Shown in pieces: positions 50,699 through 61,228 of a DNA stretch of 64,000 bases (within the stretch, counting starts at the first letter, position 1; each line of letters opens with the position of its first letter). Origin of the DNA: Dysidea avara (taxonomy: Eukaryota > Porifera > Demospongiae > Dictyoceratida > Dysideidae); assembly GCF_963678975.1 (NCBI RefSeq), contig NC_089272.1, positions 24,865,471-24,929,470 on the forward strand, given 5' to 3'. Below the pieces are notes generated by a model. The model did not search any database and was not told the origin of the DNA. It saw only the letters and a program-made list of their open reading frames with translations. The position numbers and the translations under genes were made by a program.

Positions 50699-51299
50699 GG
50701 AGTCATTAACATGTAACTATAACATGAATAATGCAGAAAAAAAATCCCAATCTGTACCAGTTTACATGTTGTAAGCTACAACCTTCACCTGGCTTACTGG
50801 TTTATTCATTCTCCACCTCAGTAGCTAATAGATCATTGCTATAGTTATTATACTCCTACAGGTATATTGTGTTCATGCATGTGCTGTGTTGAGTATAGTA
50901 TTATACATTGAGTATGGTAGTAGGTCAATCTTGGATCACTGTGCCAATGTCACTCCAGAAACAGACCAGCACATGCATGCCCGTCAAATTTATTTTATTA
51001 AACTTTAAATAGTTTTAGTATTTGCTTTGTAGATACCAGGCTCTGCAATATGAATAATGTGGAAATGTAATAAAATGTTTTGTCAAAAACACAATTAGCT
51101 ACCTTTTTTGATTGATATATACTCAGTAGTGGAGCAATTACTATACCACTTGCAAAAATGAGGTGCATGAAAGATGCACGCTATCATGATAATTAGGGGC
51201 AGAACTACATATGACATGAGTGATGTGGGAGGTGCAGTAGTGGTTCATAATAGAGATTACCTAGCATGTTTTGCCATAATCCTAATAGAACACACACCT

Positions 51300-52478
51300 A
51301 AACACCACCTTAGGAAGCTCCCCAAACCACAAAAGAAGCCTTAGAACTTAATTGGAAGAAGTATAGGTCTACTGGAAAACATGATGTCAAAAGGAACCAA
51401 TAAAGTACTAGTACTCTGAAATTAATATGTCATTTCGTTCATCTTTTATTATTTATTTTTCCACAGGGCTAGAGCAAAATTTGAGACCTTTTTGGGGATA
51501 AAAATTGCATAACTTTCCTTCCTATATTTTTTTTTCATGTCTATGACCTATTTTAAATGCATATTACAATGATAACACTCATGGTTCACTTTACTATTGA
51601 TCTTCTAACTTAGTCTCTGCAACGTGTTATTAATAAATTATGTGTTAATAAGTATCCAATCTATTCATGTTAACATACTCATTTGGAAACCCTATATCAT
51701 TTAACCACAGTATATTAAGTTCATACCAGAGCAACAATGTTGTTGCATACTTGACTTACGTATTATGATCAAGTAGCTACACAAGTATGTATGAGAAATC
51801 AGAAGCCACTGCCTATAATTGGATATGTCAAAGCTGTATAGTACAGGTAGTAGTGTATTTTAATGCTTCATCTGATAAATGTAATACTCACAATTAGCAT
51901 GTCTCAATGGCTTCTTTCTGACTACCACATTAACAGTGAAAATTGTCTGTATTTTTTTATAGTGACTGTATTGATTGTAAATGCACTGCTCAGCTGTTCT
52001 TCATTTGTAATGCTGTGTAATGGTCATGGAAACAAACTGAGTGTATGTGACTAGTGCTGGCCTTAGTTTGATGAAGCATGATATAAGTGTCTAGGGTAGA
52101 AAGACTAATTTCCCCTTGAATCTGCCACTGCACTACAATGATTATTAAATTGAAACGCAACAATATTAATTTAAAAGAATAAACTGTACTAATAGTAGCT
52201 AGAGTGGCATTATGCAAAAAATAGGGCATTTTGTACACTTATACAATTACACAAATTTCACTCCTTATTATATTTACGTTTTGATATAGTGCCACCTCAG
52301 ATTTTACTGTTGGTTTCCTTTGCAGCCATTTTTGCATTGAAAATTCATCATTAATCTTCTGTCTTGCATTATTTCACACTGTTAAGATATGGTTTCAAAT
52401 AAAGATATTGACCTAAGAAACAACTTGTCAATAACCTTTGTTTGAAGTAAATAGCTCATTCCACTCCAAAGTTATGAG
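51300..52478. other. No gene seen
   Basis: AT-rich sequence between the middle and last duplication units. No coding or repeat structure could be supported. Confidence 0.5.
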
Positions 52479-53124
52479 GGCCACCCAAAGGGAAGCAAGT
52501 ACTCTGAACCATACTGTAGATACCACACATGCATGACATCACAATAAATAACTGATTGTGATCCTTTACGTACTTGTGTATGTCAGACTTTTCAAATGGT
52601 TGCATATGACACTGAGATGTTTATATATCTGCATGGCTTATAGGTCAGCCAGAAACTATACATTGTATATTTGGCCTGACTATATTGTACTCGTCACTAG
52701 TATTACACAATAATATTATTGGTTAAGTTACCAGTTGGGGGTACTTAGCCTTTCACTGCATATAGTAGGGCAGTCTATATAATTAAACACAAGAAATACG
52801 TATTTGTTAGGGATTATAATTATGCAGACTGAGTCAAAATATCCCAGCTTCTTTTCCAGAATATCTGTTCACTACACATATGTCAAATGCATTGAATAGT
52901 GTTGCTTGAACACTGCATACAGCAATCACAGACTTGATGGTGTGTATCCATCCATAAAAAACAGTAAAATACCAATTATCCAAATATACATACAATGCAT
53001 TTTTCTTGGAAAAGATGAATGTTTAGTAAAATTCATCAACAATATACATGTACATACTTTAAGTACTACAGCATCTGTAAACCAGTAAGTCAAGTCAATA
53101 GGTCTAAGTCCCTGAAATTAGGTT

Positions 53125-53206
53125 TGGTAATCCTAAGGCTGCAGCACATGTTGCTGTCAGACCTTCAGTGCTGGTCACTGTAAAGTGCTAATAATAATAA
53201 TAAAGC
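53125..53206 (+). mobile_element. SINE 3' fragment upstream of copy 2
   Basis: TCAGACCTTCAGTGCTGGTC then ACTGTAAAGTGCTAATAATAATAATAA resembles the SINE tail. It interrupts the gene's 5' flank compared with unit 1, where CATCTGTAAAGCAGCATC is continuous. Confidence 0.6.
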
Positions 53207-53319
53207 AGCATCAAAATTATGCTGGAAGCCATAACAAAACCCAGAGTGCCTTTAAAATACATTTACTATACATCATTCACATTGTTTAACAATATTTGTC
53301 GTGCTGACATTTGGAGACA

Positions 53320-54318
53320 ATGTTAATAGAGGTTTACATTTTAGCAGTCCTTGTCTTCAAGAAACCAGTGATGGCTGATGACCAGTGCAGTGAGTATCAT
53401 TTTAAATCTCCATTCTACCCTGGTAAATCTTGTGAGGACATTTATAATAAAAACCCTGAAAGTCGTAAGATGGCAGGATATTATTTGATTACTGATGGGC
53501 TCAAGAAAGTGTATTGTGGAATGACCTACAAGGGATCATCCTGTTTAATTATATACAACAAGTATCCTGAAATTGCAGACAAGTCAGGACACTATTTCAT
53601 TAATGGAAGACAGTGGAAATATTGTAACATGACAGAAGTTGCTTCTGGCTTTATCTCTACTTGTGCTGGTGTGGGAGGAGGATGGAGACGAATAGTCAAT
53701 ATTGATGTTAGTGCTGGAGGTGACTGTCCCAGTGGATGGCGTAAAGCTACACAATTAAATGTCAACTTTTGTCGAGTGGTTAGTGATGGCTCATATACTT
53801 ACTCTTCTGCAACATTTCCAACTAATGGAACAAGTTACCAAAAGGTGTGTGGGAGAATAAGAGGATACCAGAAGGGAAGTTCAGGAAGTTTTTACAGCTA
53901 CCATTACAGGAGTCAGAAAACAATTAATAGTATTTACGTTTCAGGAGTATCAATCACTTATGGCAGCTCACGTCACCACATTTGGACTTATTCAGGTGGA
54001 CTGTACAACAACAAGACAGCTGAACAATATAACTGTCCATGTGCTGTTGGTGGAGGACCAGCTCCTCCACCATTTGTGGGAAACCACTATTACTGTGAAT
54101 CAGGGGCTGCTGACACTGTACAAAGTACTGATTATTTTTTCAATGACCCTCTCTGGGACGGATCTGGCTGTATAACTAGTAGTTGTTGTGAAGACTCTAT
54201 TCAACCATGGTTATACCGTGACTTGACCGTGACCTGGTGGCTATTAGCTAGCCAGTGTTGCAAATCGAAGGGTCTCACAGTGGCGCCGGATCTAGATCGG
54301 TTTGAAACCCCCTTTTAA
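53320..54318 (+). CDS. Fibrinogen-like secreted protein, copy 2, chimeric C-terminus
   Basis: An intronless frame of 332 codons. The N-terminus MLIEVYILAVLVFKKPVMA can serve as a short signal peptide; a TTTTAGCAG acceptor-like site just inside leaves open a missing upstream exon. Residues about 20-125 carry the fibrinogen-C pattern: Cys, then MAGYYLITDG, VYCGM, and GGGWRRIVNIDVSAGGDCPS. This is followed by a Cys-rich module (GWRKATQLNVNFCRVVSDGS ... YQKVCGRIRGYQKG ... NCPCAVGG ... CESGAADTVQ ... GSGCITSSCCEDS). Such proteins are secreted or cell-surface lectin-like molecules in sponges, cnidarians and echinoderms. Homology to copies 1 and 3 stops at about 54226; the last 31 residues come from unrelated repeat DNA. 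Whether it is expressed is unknown. This is the only copy with an uninterrupted core. Confidence 0.75.
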   Translation: MLIEVYILAVLVFKKPVMADDQCSEYHFKSPFYPGKSCEDIYNKNPESRKMAGYYLITDGLKKVYCGMTYKGSSCLIIYNKYPEIADKSGHYFINGRQWKYCNMTEVASGFISTCAGVGGGWRRIVNIDVSAGGDCPSGWRKATQLNVNFCRVVSDGSYTYSSATFPTNGTSYQKVCGRIRGYQKGSSGSFYSYHYRSQKTINSIYVSGVSITYGSSRHHIWTYSGGLYNNKTAEQYNCPCAVGGGPAPPPFVGNHYYCESGAADTVQSTDYFFNDPLWDGSGCITSSCCEDSIQPWLYRDLTVTWWLLASQCCKSKGLTVAPDLDRFETPF

Positions 54319-54396
54319 ATTTTAGCTCAGTGGAAGTTTAAATACATAAACATTGTTGCACTGACAATTTGTCATATCAAACAACAACTGTACACC

Positions 54397-54767
54397 CAGG
54401 GCCGCCCATAGGAGGGGTAACAACTGGGGCATTTTGCTCCGGGCCCCAGCCTGAAAGGGGCCCCAGGAGGCCCCATGAATACCTGTTTAAAAGATCGATA
54501 TACTCTAATAGAGCAGTCAGATCTAGATACTTTAATAGAGCAGTCACAGTATTCTTCAGAGGAGTAGCCGGTGTAGCAAGCTTATAAATAAGGAGATATG
54601 GTTGGTGAGAGGTAGCTATTGTCATTGTACAGCATTTAATGACCTTTTTTTTTTGGTCTTCAACTTAAGTTTGGGTGAAGTTGTGAATCAGAATGGAAAC
54701 CTCCTTGCCCCTAGGGCCCCACTTTAACTCTTTGCCCTGGGCCCCTTAATTTCTCTGGGCGGCCCTG
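54397..54767. mobile_element. hAT-type MITE with 8-bp target duplication (371 bp)
   Basis: The ends CAGGGCCGCCCATAG and, reversed, CAGGGCCGCCCAGAG are flanked by TGTACACC on both sides (54389-54396 and 54768-54775). Subterminal sequence is GC-rich (GGGCCCC words). The interior carries two recurrent motif copies (54493-54519 and 54521-54547). Related to 30367 and 32804. Confidence 0.92.
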
Positions 54768-54839
54768 TGTACACCTCTGTATTTCAGCAGCATGCATGTA
54801 GCTGCACTTAACTGACACCATGCAGTTATAGCTATCAAA

Positions 54840-55180
54840 CCCTCACCTATCTCTATTCCCACACATTACCAACGTACCCAATTTCACACAAAGCAACGCC
54901 ACCTGAATCACTTTATCCTGCCACAAGCCACCCTTAACACTTATAAGTACAGTTTCTATCCTAGACCTAGAACAATTAAAGATTGGAACAATTTACCAAT
55001 TAATGTGATTGAATCAAGAGACATAGACGAATTTACTTACTTACTTAATCTTAATTATTGTAATTATTAGTTTAATAGGATGTATGCATGTGATTGTACC
55101 TTTTGGGGATTTTCACCCCCTGCATGGGCCAACCAGCTGAGCTGACTGCCCAGTATCTAATCTTAAATCTTAAATCTCAG
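54840..55180 (+). pseudogene. LINE 3' fragment
   Basis: The translation includes TYKYSFYPRPRTIKDWNNLP, the C-terminal signature of a LINE ORF2, and ends in a stop after NYCNYY. The 3' untranslated part has TTTTGGGGATTTTCACCCCC and ends in a TCTTAAATCTTAAATC tail. Severely 5'-truncated. Confidence 0.75.
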
Positions 55181-55546
55181 CAACACTTCACTTTTCACCT
55201 CCCACTGGATTAAAAACGATCAAGATACTCTAATAGAGCAGTCAAGTAACTACTCTAGCTAATAGAGCAATCAAAGCTACAGCTTATAGTCACCATCTTT
55301 GCCCTATATAGTTAGGAAGCTATAGTATTTACAGTTTAAAGCATTAGATTTATTGCAATTGCTAACTAAAAGTAGCCTAAAATCCAATTTCAGGGCTCCT
55401 AAAATCTCAAAAATGTCTGGAGAAATGTCATCAGATGTCTTATTCAGCTATATATATATATATCAACTTTCAGAAACCCCCTATTAAAAATCCTAGATCC
55501 GCCACTATCTCGCCTGTAAGAGTCGCAAAGGAGGTTCGACCCTCAC

Positions 55547-55994
55547 TAGGGATGCGGCGATTATGCCAGCATAATTTCAAGCATAATGGGTATGTGTGGC
55601 AATCAGGAATTATGCTAGCATTTTGGGGTGATTATAAAGCTTTAACAGTAGGAAAATCTGCAGACTGCACAATTTCGTTAAAAAAGATCGAGATACTCTA
55701 ATAGAGCAGTCAGAAACTCTAATAGAGCAGTCACTGAATAGTATTTACTCTAATAAAGCAGTCACATTGACATGAAATACTCTAATACAGCAACCAGCTA
55801 AAGAATTTAAGACTATTTAAAGTTTAAACATTAATGAAAATGGTGGGATACAGCAATAAACTGGCATTATTAGCCAATTATGGTGGCATAATTTTGGGAA
55901 TAATGGGCAATTCTCAAAAGCATAATAGGTGATTTTTTGAGCATTGCTTAAAAGCATAATGCTCATTTTTTGGAGCATAATAGCCTCATGCCTA
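55547..55994. mobile_element. hAT-type MITE family B with 8-bp target duplication (448 bp)
   Basis: The ends TAGGGATGCGGCGATTATGC and, reversed, TAGGCATGAGGCTATTATGC are flanked by ACCCTCAC on both sides (55539-55546 and 55995-56002). It carries four tandem variants of the recurrent motif (55685-55798). Subterminal CATAATG/ATTATGC words match 44066-44489. Confidence 0.92.
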
Positions 55995-56111
55995 ACCCTC
56001 ACACCACTAAGTTTAATACTATGGAAGTGTGCTATAGATAGCTAACTGATCTAACACTGAAGAAATCAAGACTGGGCTCAAATAAATGCTCGTGGATTCC
56101 GTGTTAGAGAT

Positions 56112-56117
56112 CACGTG
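56112..56117. promoter_or_regulatory. E-box CACGTG upstream of the FN3-like gene
   Basis: GATCACGTGACC lies about 170 bases before the proposed start codon, in a position suited to a proximal promoter. Confidence 0.35.
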
Positions 56118-56285
56118 ACCACTAACCACATTGGCACTGGCGGAAACAATTGTTATTTTTTCATTTGGCTTCCGCTTCCTATTACTCGATTACGAACAAT
56201 GGCACTTACACTTACGATCTCGTCAAGCTTGTAGTCTCTATAATCTATGGTAGAACTAAGGTGATAAAAACGTATCAAGCTGAAG

Positions 56286-59085
56286 ATGATAAATATCAAG
56301 CTGATGATTTTTGTAGCCATTCTTCTTTTCATACCCTGGGCTATAGGTACAGTACGTCATGATCATCTTGTATTAACTAGCTATATAGCGATAAGAATTT
56401 TATATGCTTTAGTTAGTCCAACCATAGACAGTATAATATACTATCTACTTATACATATAATATGGTCCAACTTAGATTTTGTCCCGGTCTTTTTTATAAT
56501 TCTATTATTTTTTGAAGGAGGAAAACGTCTTAATTCATTGTTCAAGAAAACAAGTATACGCAAGGGTACTGTATAGTCTCAGGGGTACCATACCCTGGCA
56601 GCCACAGAGTGGTCAGTACAGAAGCCCTGGAAAGGCTTGAGTAGCTACTAGCTAGCTATCTAGCTGGCACTATTGTTATGCACCTATCAATGTAATGCCC
56701 GACTACCACTAATACGGGCTGGGGTGGGGGAAGGTCGGGGATGGTGGGGGAATTGATCGCCAAATTCCCCCGACATAGATCTAGTGGGATTTGTCTTCAC
56801 AAAGGAAATTCGCTCAGACAGCAAAGGTGTGTGCTTTCAATTTAGGAAGGAGTGTCTCGGGTGCTAGCTATTACTTTCAACATACTAGAATCCACTCGAA
56901 CTAACTCATCACTAGACCAACGCCACACGACCACACAAATCCCCTCCTAGCCCCAATATTCCCAGGGTTTGTAGGTAGAGACTTGGTCGGGGTTTGAATT
57001 GCTAGTGCCTCCCCAGTAGGTGGGGAATTGTAATTTTCAGTGATGCAAATCCCCACCTTCCCCCATCTCAGCCCGTATTTAGTGGTAGTCGGGGATTACA
57101 TTGATAGGTGCAATAGCACGATCTTCACTGATAACATTAACTCTATATGTGTTATTATACAACTTATATAGGGCAATTGATGTTGCCGGCACCAGAAAAT
57201 GTCAGTGCTTGTGTGAAATATCAAGGAAACAGAACTTTGTTAAATGTTCAATGGCAGGTATGTCAGACTGCACTAAGTATTTTTACATGCAAATCTTTGT
57301 CATATATCCATAAGTTGAAGTACTAGAGCTAGCAACCTACAATTCCTAACTCATACCATGAAGATAAGAACATGAAAGGCTTAAGATGTGCCATGCTATA
57401 ATCAGGATCATATCTTACAAATCCTTGTTAAAGAATTCTATGTGCTCCTGCTCAGTTACAATAGCTCATAATATTATGCACTTAAAGTATGTACATGCTG
57501 AGCTGGATCCTCAAAAACATTTAATACTCATGGATGCAATTACATGATCATGAAATTTGGCTCATTTGCAGTACTGCTTGACCTGCTAAAAACATTTTGG
57601 TTCAAATATCTGGCATTATGTTTATGGCCAATCAAGATTTTCACTATACATTTCCTATGGGGAAGCCATAAAAGTGATTTCCATTACAGGGAACTTGTAT
57701 TGGAGCCAAATCGTACATATCAGTTGTTGACACCTTTGCTGTTACCACTATAATCATCTGGTTGGCTGAATAAATTATTAACTCTGTTGAGAAAAATCCT
57801 TTTAGCTGTTTTTCAGGATTCAACTCAACTTGTACATACTATAGTTAATATTCTCTTGATAGCTCTTAGTTGTTGGTAAATGAAATATTATAATCAATGT
57901 TTGCTTTACAGTCTTTCATCACTTTCCAAAACCATAATTCCTTTACCTGGAACAGAAATTTGAGCTTTAGTGGGATAGCATTTATGGCAAGAAGTCAATG
58001 ATTAAGTAGAGGTTGAATGCAGAGAAGATCACAGATCCCAGCTGTTGTGGCTCCTCTGGTGATGCCTAGACTGCATGTTGCGGGGGATCAAATCACCATA
58101 GGGTCTGGAATTTCTTTCTGCGTTCTTCAACGTTTCAGTTACATGTTTCAGACTCCCTGTATTCACAGGCTTTAGCCTTCTCACAGGTCCCTGGTGGGAT
58201 AGCAATAAATCATTCATCTTGTCATTCATTATGAAGCATGTAACTATGTATGCATATACTAATGCAAAATTCAAGTCCCTAGCTGTTTCAGGAAAATTAA
58301 TCTGTTGTACTGTAAATGTTAATGTTCTCAACATGGTTAAATCTAAATAATAACTGATGTGGTTGTATGTGCTCTATTGTTAATTTTGTTATATAAAAAC
58401 AGGACACAGTCTACTCATTGTCAAGTGCAGCTCAACACTGCATATACTATTCTTCTAGCAACTCTAACTTCAGTGACAGTGCAATTCAACCACTAGTAAA
58501 CTCTACAAATAACATAACTGGAATTGTCATTCCAAATAATCTGGATGGGGAGCAGCTTCAAATAAGAGTAGCACTTAGAGTTCTTGAAGCGGTTGGTGAT
58601 TTCAGCATGACTGCAGTACTTGGTAAGCATGCACTTGAATTTACAAACAAGTGCTACAATAGGCACAACAATGCCCATATAGTGAGTCGGTCAATGTATG
58701 GCTTACACAATGTACTATGCATAATATAATTCCCTTACAGGGGTGAGTCCAATTTATTTGGCTTCTTATGAAGCTGTTAATGTCACTGGAATCCTTACCA
58801 TTCTGAGACTAGGATTTCAGTTAGCATGTGGACTTGAAGATGTGGCAATGTGTGTTGTAAACATTAGAAACATCAATGTAAGCTTTCCTGTCTCTTCAAT
58901 ATCACATGAGATCACAAATGATACTGACAACAGAAGCAATTCATTCAATCCAACAAAAGTGTTCCTAAATTTTCCAAATATCTCTATGGGGACAGATTAT
59001 TTTATTCGTGCACGACTTCTGAATTCTGAAGGGACACTTATTGGACCTGAACATCAGAGAATAATCAATGTGGGAGTTCCTCGCT
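56286..59085 (+). CDS. Secreted or membrane protein with fibronectin-III-like domains, 3' end open
   Basis: Exons 56286-56346, 57172-57257, 58403-58622 and 58741-59085 join in phases 1, 0 and 1, and the last one ends in phase 1. Exon 1 is a signal peptide (MINIKLMIFVAILLFIPWAI). Exons 2 and 3 together form one unit of about 100 residues bounded by phase-1 introns, as is usual for FN3 modules. It starts LPAPENVSACV and has LLNVQW at the expected second strand. Exon 4 is a second unit of about 115 residues ending DYFIRARLLNSEGTLIGPEH, a good match to the last strands of FN3. There are several N-glycosylation sequons. A phase-1 acceptor at 60118 may open another exon, but its translation is not FN3-like. 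Likely an adhesion or receptor ectodomain; family not recognised. Intron 1 contains a GC-rich MITE. Confidence 0.65.
56679..57112. mobile_element. GC-rich MITE with about 50-bp inverted ends (434 bp)
   Basis: The left end TGCACCTATCAATGTAATGC and the reversed right end TGCACCTATCAATGTAATCC continue in parallel through CCGACTACCACTAA and TACGGGCTG to GGGGGAAGGT. G-runs (about 56717-56750) could form quadruplexes. It lies in intron 1 of the FN3-like gene. Confidence 0.85.
58120..58215 (-). repeat. Dispersed repeat (CCCACTAGGGACCTGTGAGAAGG type)
   Basis: On the minus strand, TATCCCACCAGGGACCTGTG and then AGAAGGCTAAAGCCTGTGAA matches 44918-44975, with partial copies at 49075, 50305 and 63910. 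It lies in an intron of the FN3-like gene. Confidence 0.6.
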
Positions 59086-59209
59086 GTAAGTATTATATTC
59101 TATGGTTTATGCATGGAGTTAGCTAATACACCTGTGCAGTGTGAATGAACTCATGACATTAAACTATCATACAGTACAGTAGTACTGTATATTAAAGATC
59201 ATTGAATTT

Positions 59210-59900
59210 TGGGCTTTCCTGCCAAAAATATCACCAGCTTCACTTGTCCTTCATGACTGTTTAGTAGTATTGGTTAGGGATAAAATGTTGAGCCCAGATC
59301 CTCAGATCCTTCCAACAAGTGGAATGGCACTGTGCTATTTAATATTATGTTGACTGAGTGACTGACTGATGCCTTCAGCCAAAATTTTTTTACCAACTGC
59401 AGTATGTACAATACATACATCATGGGCTTACTTTTGTCCTCCAATTATTTTTGCTGACAACACAAGGTGTTGATTCGTGATAGTGCGATGCAGGCTATGT
59501 TGACTTGCTATCATCATGCTTATCACCCATATTTTCCATAATAGCTGGATTGATTGCAGAGACTCGTCTTTGTTTGTAATGCTGTGCAACGGGCAGAGCA
59601 TAACTGAAAATGAAGTGTAAAGGCCACTTCAGCTTTCAGTAATTGATTGTTGTGGGCACACATCATAGGTGCAAAAATTAATTTTATGGCATGCCTAGTG
59701 CCATTCTTTCTTTCTTTTACAGTGATGTGTGCAGGATAGTAGTGAAACAAGAGAGGTTGTTGTTATACTAATGGACATTTAATCCCAAATTTAGCGACAG
59801 AAATATAGGCATTAAATTTCCATAAGTATATCTACAGGTATAGACACCCTCTCTTGTATCATTACTTTTAGCAATTCCCTTGTTTTGCTAATTAATCCCA
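59210..59900 (+). repeat. Long dispersed repeat, copy 2
   Basis: Counterpart of 19590-20530 plus the palindromic stretch 20603-20792. Shared blocks are ATATCACCAGCTTC, CCAACTGCAGTA, CTTATCACCC followed by TATTTTCC, and CTGGATTGATT. It lacks the family A MITE found in copy 1. Confidence 0.6.
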
Positions 59901-60117
59901 TAACTATCCTTTTACTGTATATTAGTGCATTGAGAAGAACAGCAGATCACAGTATAATTATGAATTATTTTGTATCAAATCTTTTCCATTTACATGAAAG
60001 TACTGATATTGTTAAGCTAGCTATAACAATTTCAAATTGTAAAGTTCAGAAAGACTAGCATATTGTCTATATAATTGGTAAAGGTTCAATGTAATCACCA
60101 TCATATTCCAATTACAG

Positions 60118-60960
60118 CTGTCAGCACAATGCCCATATCAGCACAAGTCCTCCATTATGTGTATTCGTGGCTCCAGATCAAGCTCTGGACACCCTGCATT
60201 CCCTGCTCCAGCTTATCTCATAGTCCAAGGTGTCCACTGTTTATAATTTATCCCCTAGTAGGCTTTCTTCACTCTATTCTTTGTTCTGTAGGTTCCTTTT
60301 TCTAGCTCTGTAGGTATATATAGGTATAGGCAAAACCCTTTTTATAGACAATCTTAGCATAGAGTTACAGTGTGGTGGATGGGCATGCCATTAAGGCTGG
60401 TTCTTCTGTTATTTCTTTTCTTTTAAAAAATGAATTTAATTTAATAAAGTTATGGTATTTTTGCAGCATGTCCAGGTGAGCTGGCAAAGTGACATGCAAA
60501 TATATCGATAGGTATTGTATTGCTATGCACAGTAGTAGTTGGTAGTTCACCTAGCTAGCTGATGTCTAATATTGTTATAATCTGTGCAGAGCAGTCTGTC
60601 ATGTTATGACTAGTCCCCTAAATTGCTAAAATCTGTCACGTACATGTGCTGTAGCCATACCCTTTACCTGTTTGAAAGAGGCATAGATAAAGAGTTTGAG
60701 TACCTAATTTGTATGCTTGTCCCAAGGTTGGTCTCCCATTACCATATATGGTCTGTCCAAGTATTCATTATGGTGCCACAATGGTTGTTTTTCTGGCACC
60801 TTATTATCATACAAGTGTTCTTCCCCCAGCTATACTGACATGCATGGCATGCCACAAGCTTAGTTCTGGCAGCATTTTTGCAATAATTTTGGCTCTGACA
60901 CTAAAGTACAAGCTTAAGTACTTTCCCTTGTAGCACCTGCTTCATGAGTACCAGCCTACC
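60118..60960 (+). other. Possible further exons of the FN3-like gene; unresolved
   Basis: An acceptor at 60116-60117 gives an open frame to 60305 in the right phase, but it encodes a Cys/Trp-rich stretch unlike FN3. A second open stretch at 60740-60933 ends in a hydrophobic GSIFAIILALTLKYKLKY that could be a membrane segment followed by a stop. Neither can be joined with confidence. Confidence 0.25.
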
Positions 60961-60964
60961 AAAT

Positions 60965-61228
60965 TTTAGTACAGTAGTAATATCAGTCCGATATGGTCAG
61001 TAAAAACTTCAATCTTACGGATCTGGATTTAGAAAGTTTGAAATCATGTCCTCTTGTAAAACTGATTGGTGACAGGGTAAATAATTTTGTAGAATCTGTG
61101 AGTAAGTGTTGCTTTAAAATCTTAAAAGTCTCAATCAAGTCTCCACACTCTTGTCTACAGTATAGTGAATAAATATTAGATTTTGGATGTGTTCCGCACA
61201 TAAAAACTTTGACACATTTACTGTACAT
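60965..61228 (-). pseudogene. LINE reverse transcriptase C-terminal fragment
   Basis: The minus strand encodes ECGDLIETFKILKQH and FTRGHDFKLSKSRS, matching the conserved RGDLIETFKIL and TRGHxxKL blocks near the end of LINE ORF2 proteins. Only this short piece remains. Confidence 0.75.

Larger units (their letters stand above)
44513..54226 (+). repeat. Local duplication block carrying fibrinogen-like genes
   Basis: The sequence at 44513-44790 recurs at 52479-52770 (GGCCACCCAAAGGGAAGCAA, CATACTGTAGATACCACACA and the following 250 bases). The gene and its immediate 5' flank recur at 47480-48610 and 53205-54226. The 3' flank of the gene recurs at about 49060-49530 and 50290-51230. A partial middle unit starts abruptly inside the gene at 49576. 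The order is a first unit (interrupted by a LINE), a truncated unit, and a last unit. Confidence 0.8.
54277..55508. mobile_element. Composite element with AGTGGCG(G)ATCTAG ends
   Basis: The left edge AGTGGCGCCGGATCTAG and the reversed right edge AGTGGCGGATCTAGGATTTT are alike, and both are near GAAACCCCC / GGGGTTTC. Between them lie a hAT MITE, a LINE 3' fragment and motif copies. It begins inside the last exon of fibrinogen-like copy 2 and probably replaced its original end. A target duplication is not clear. Confidence 0.45.

Noticed and set aside
56690..57110. Gene promoter with CpG island
   Set aside because: The GC-rich parts are the two inverted ends of one MITE.
58029..58334. Minus-strand ORF of 101 codons
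   Set aside because: It lies in an intron and includes a dispersed repeat (CCCACTAGGGACCTGTGAGA type).
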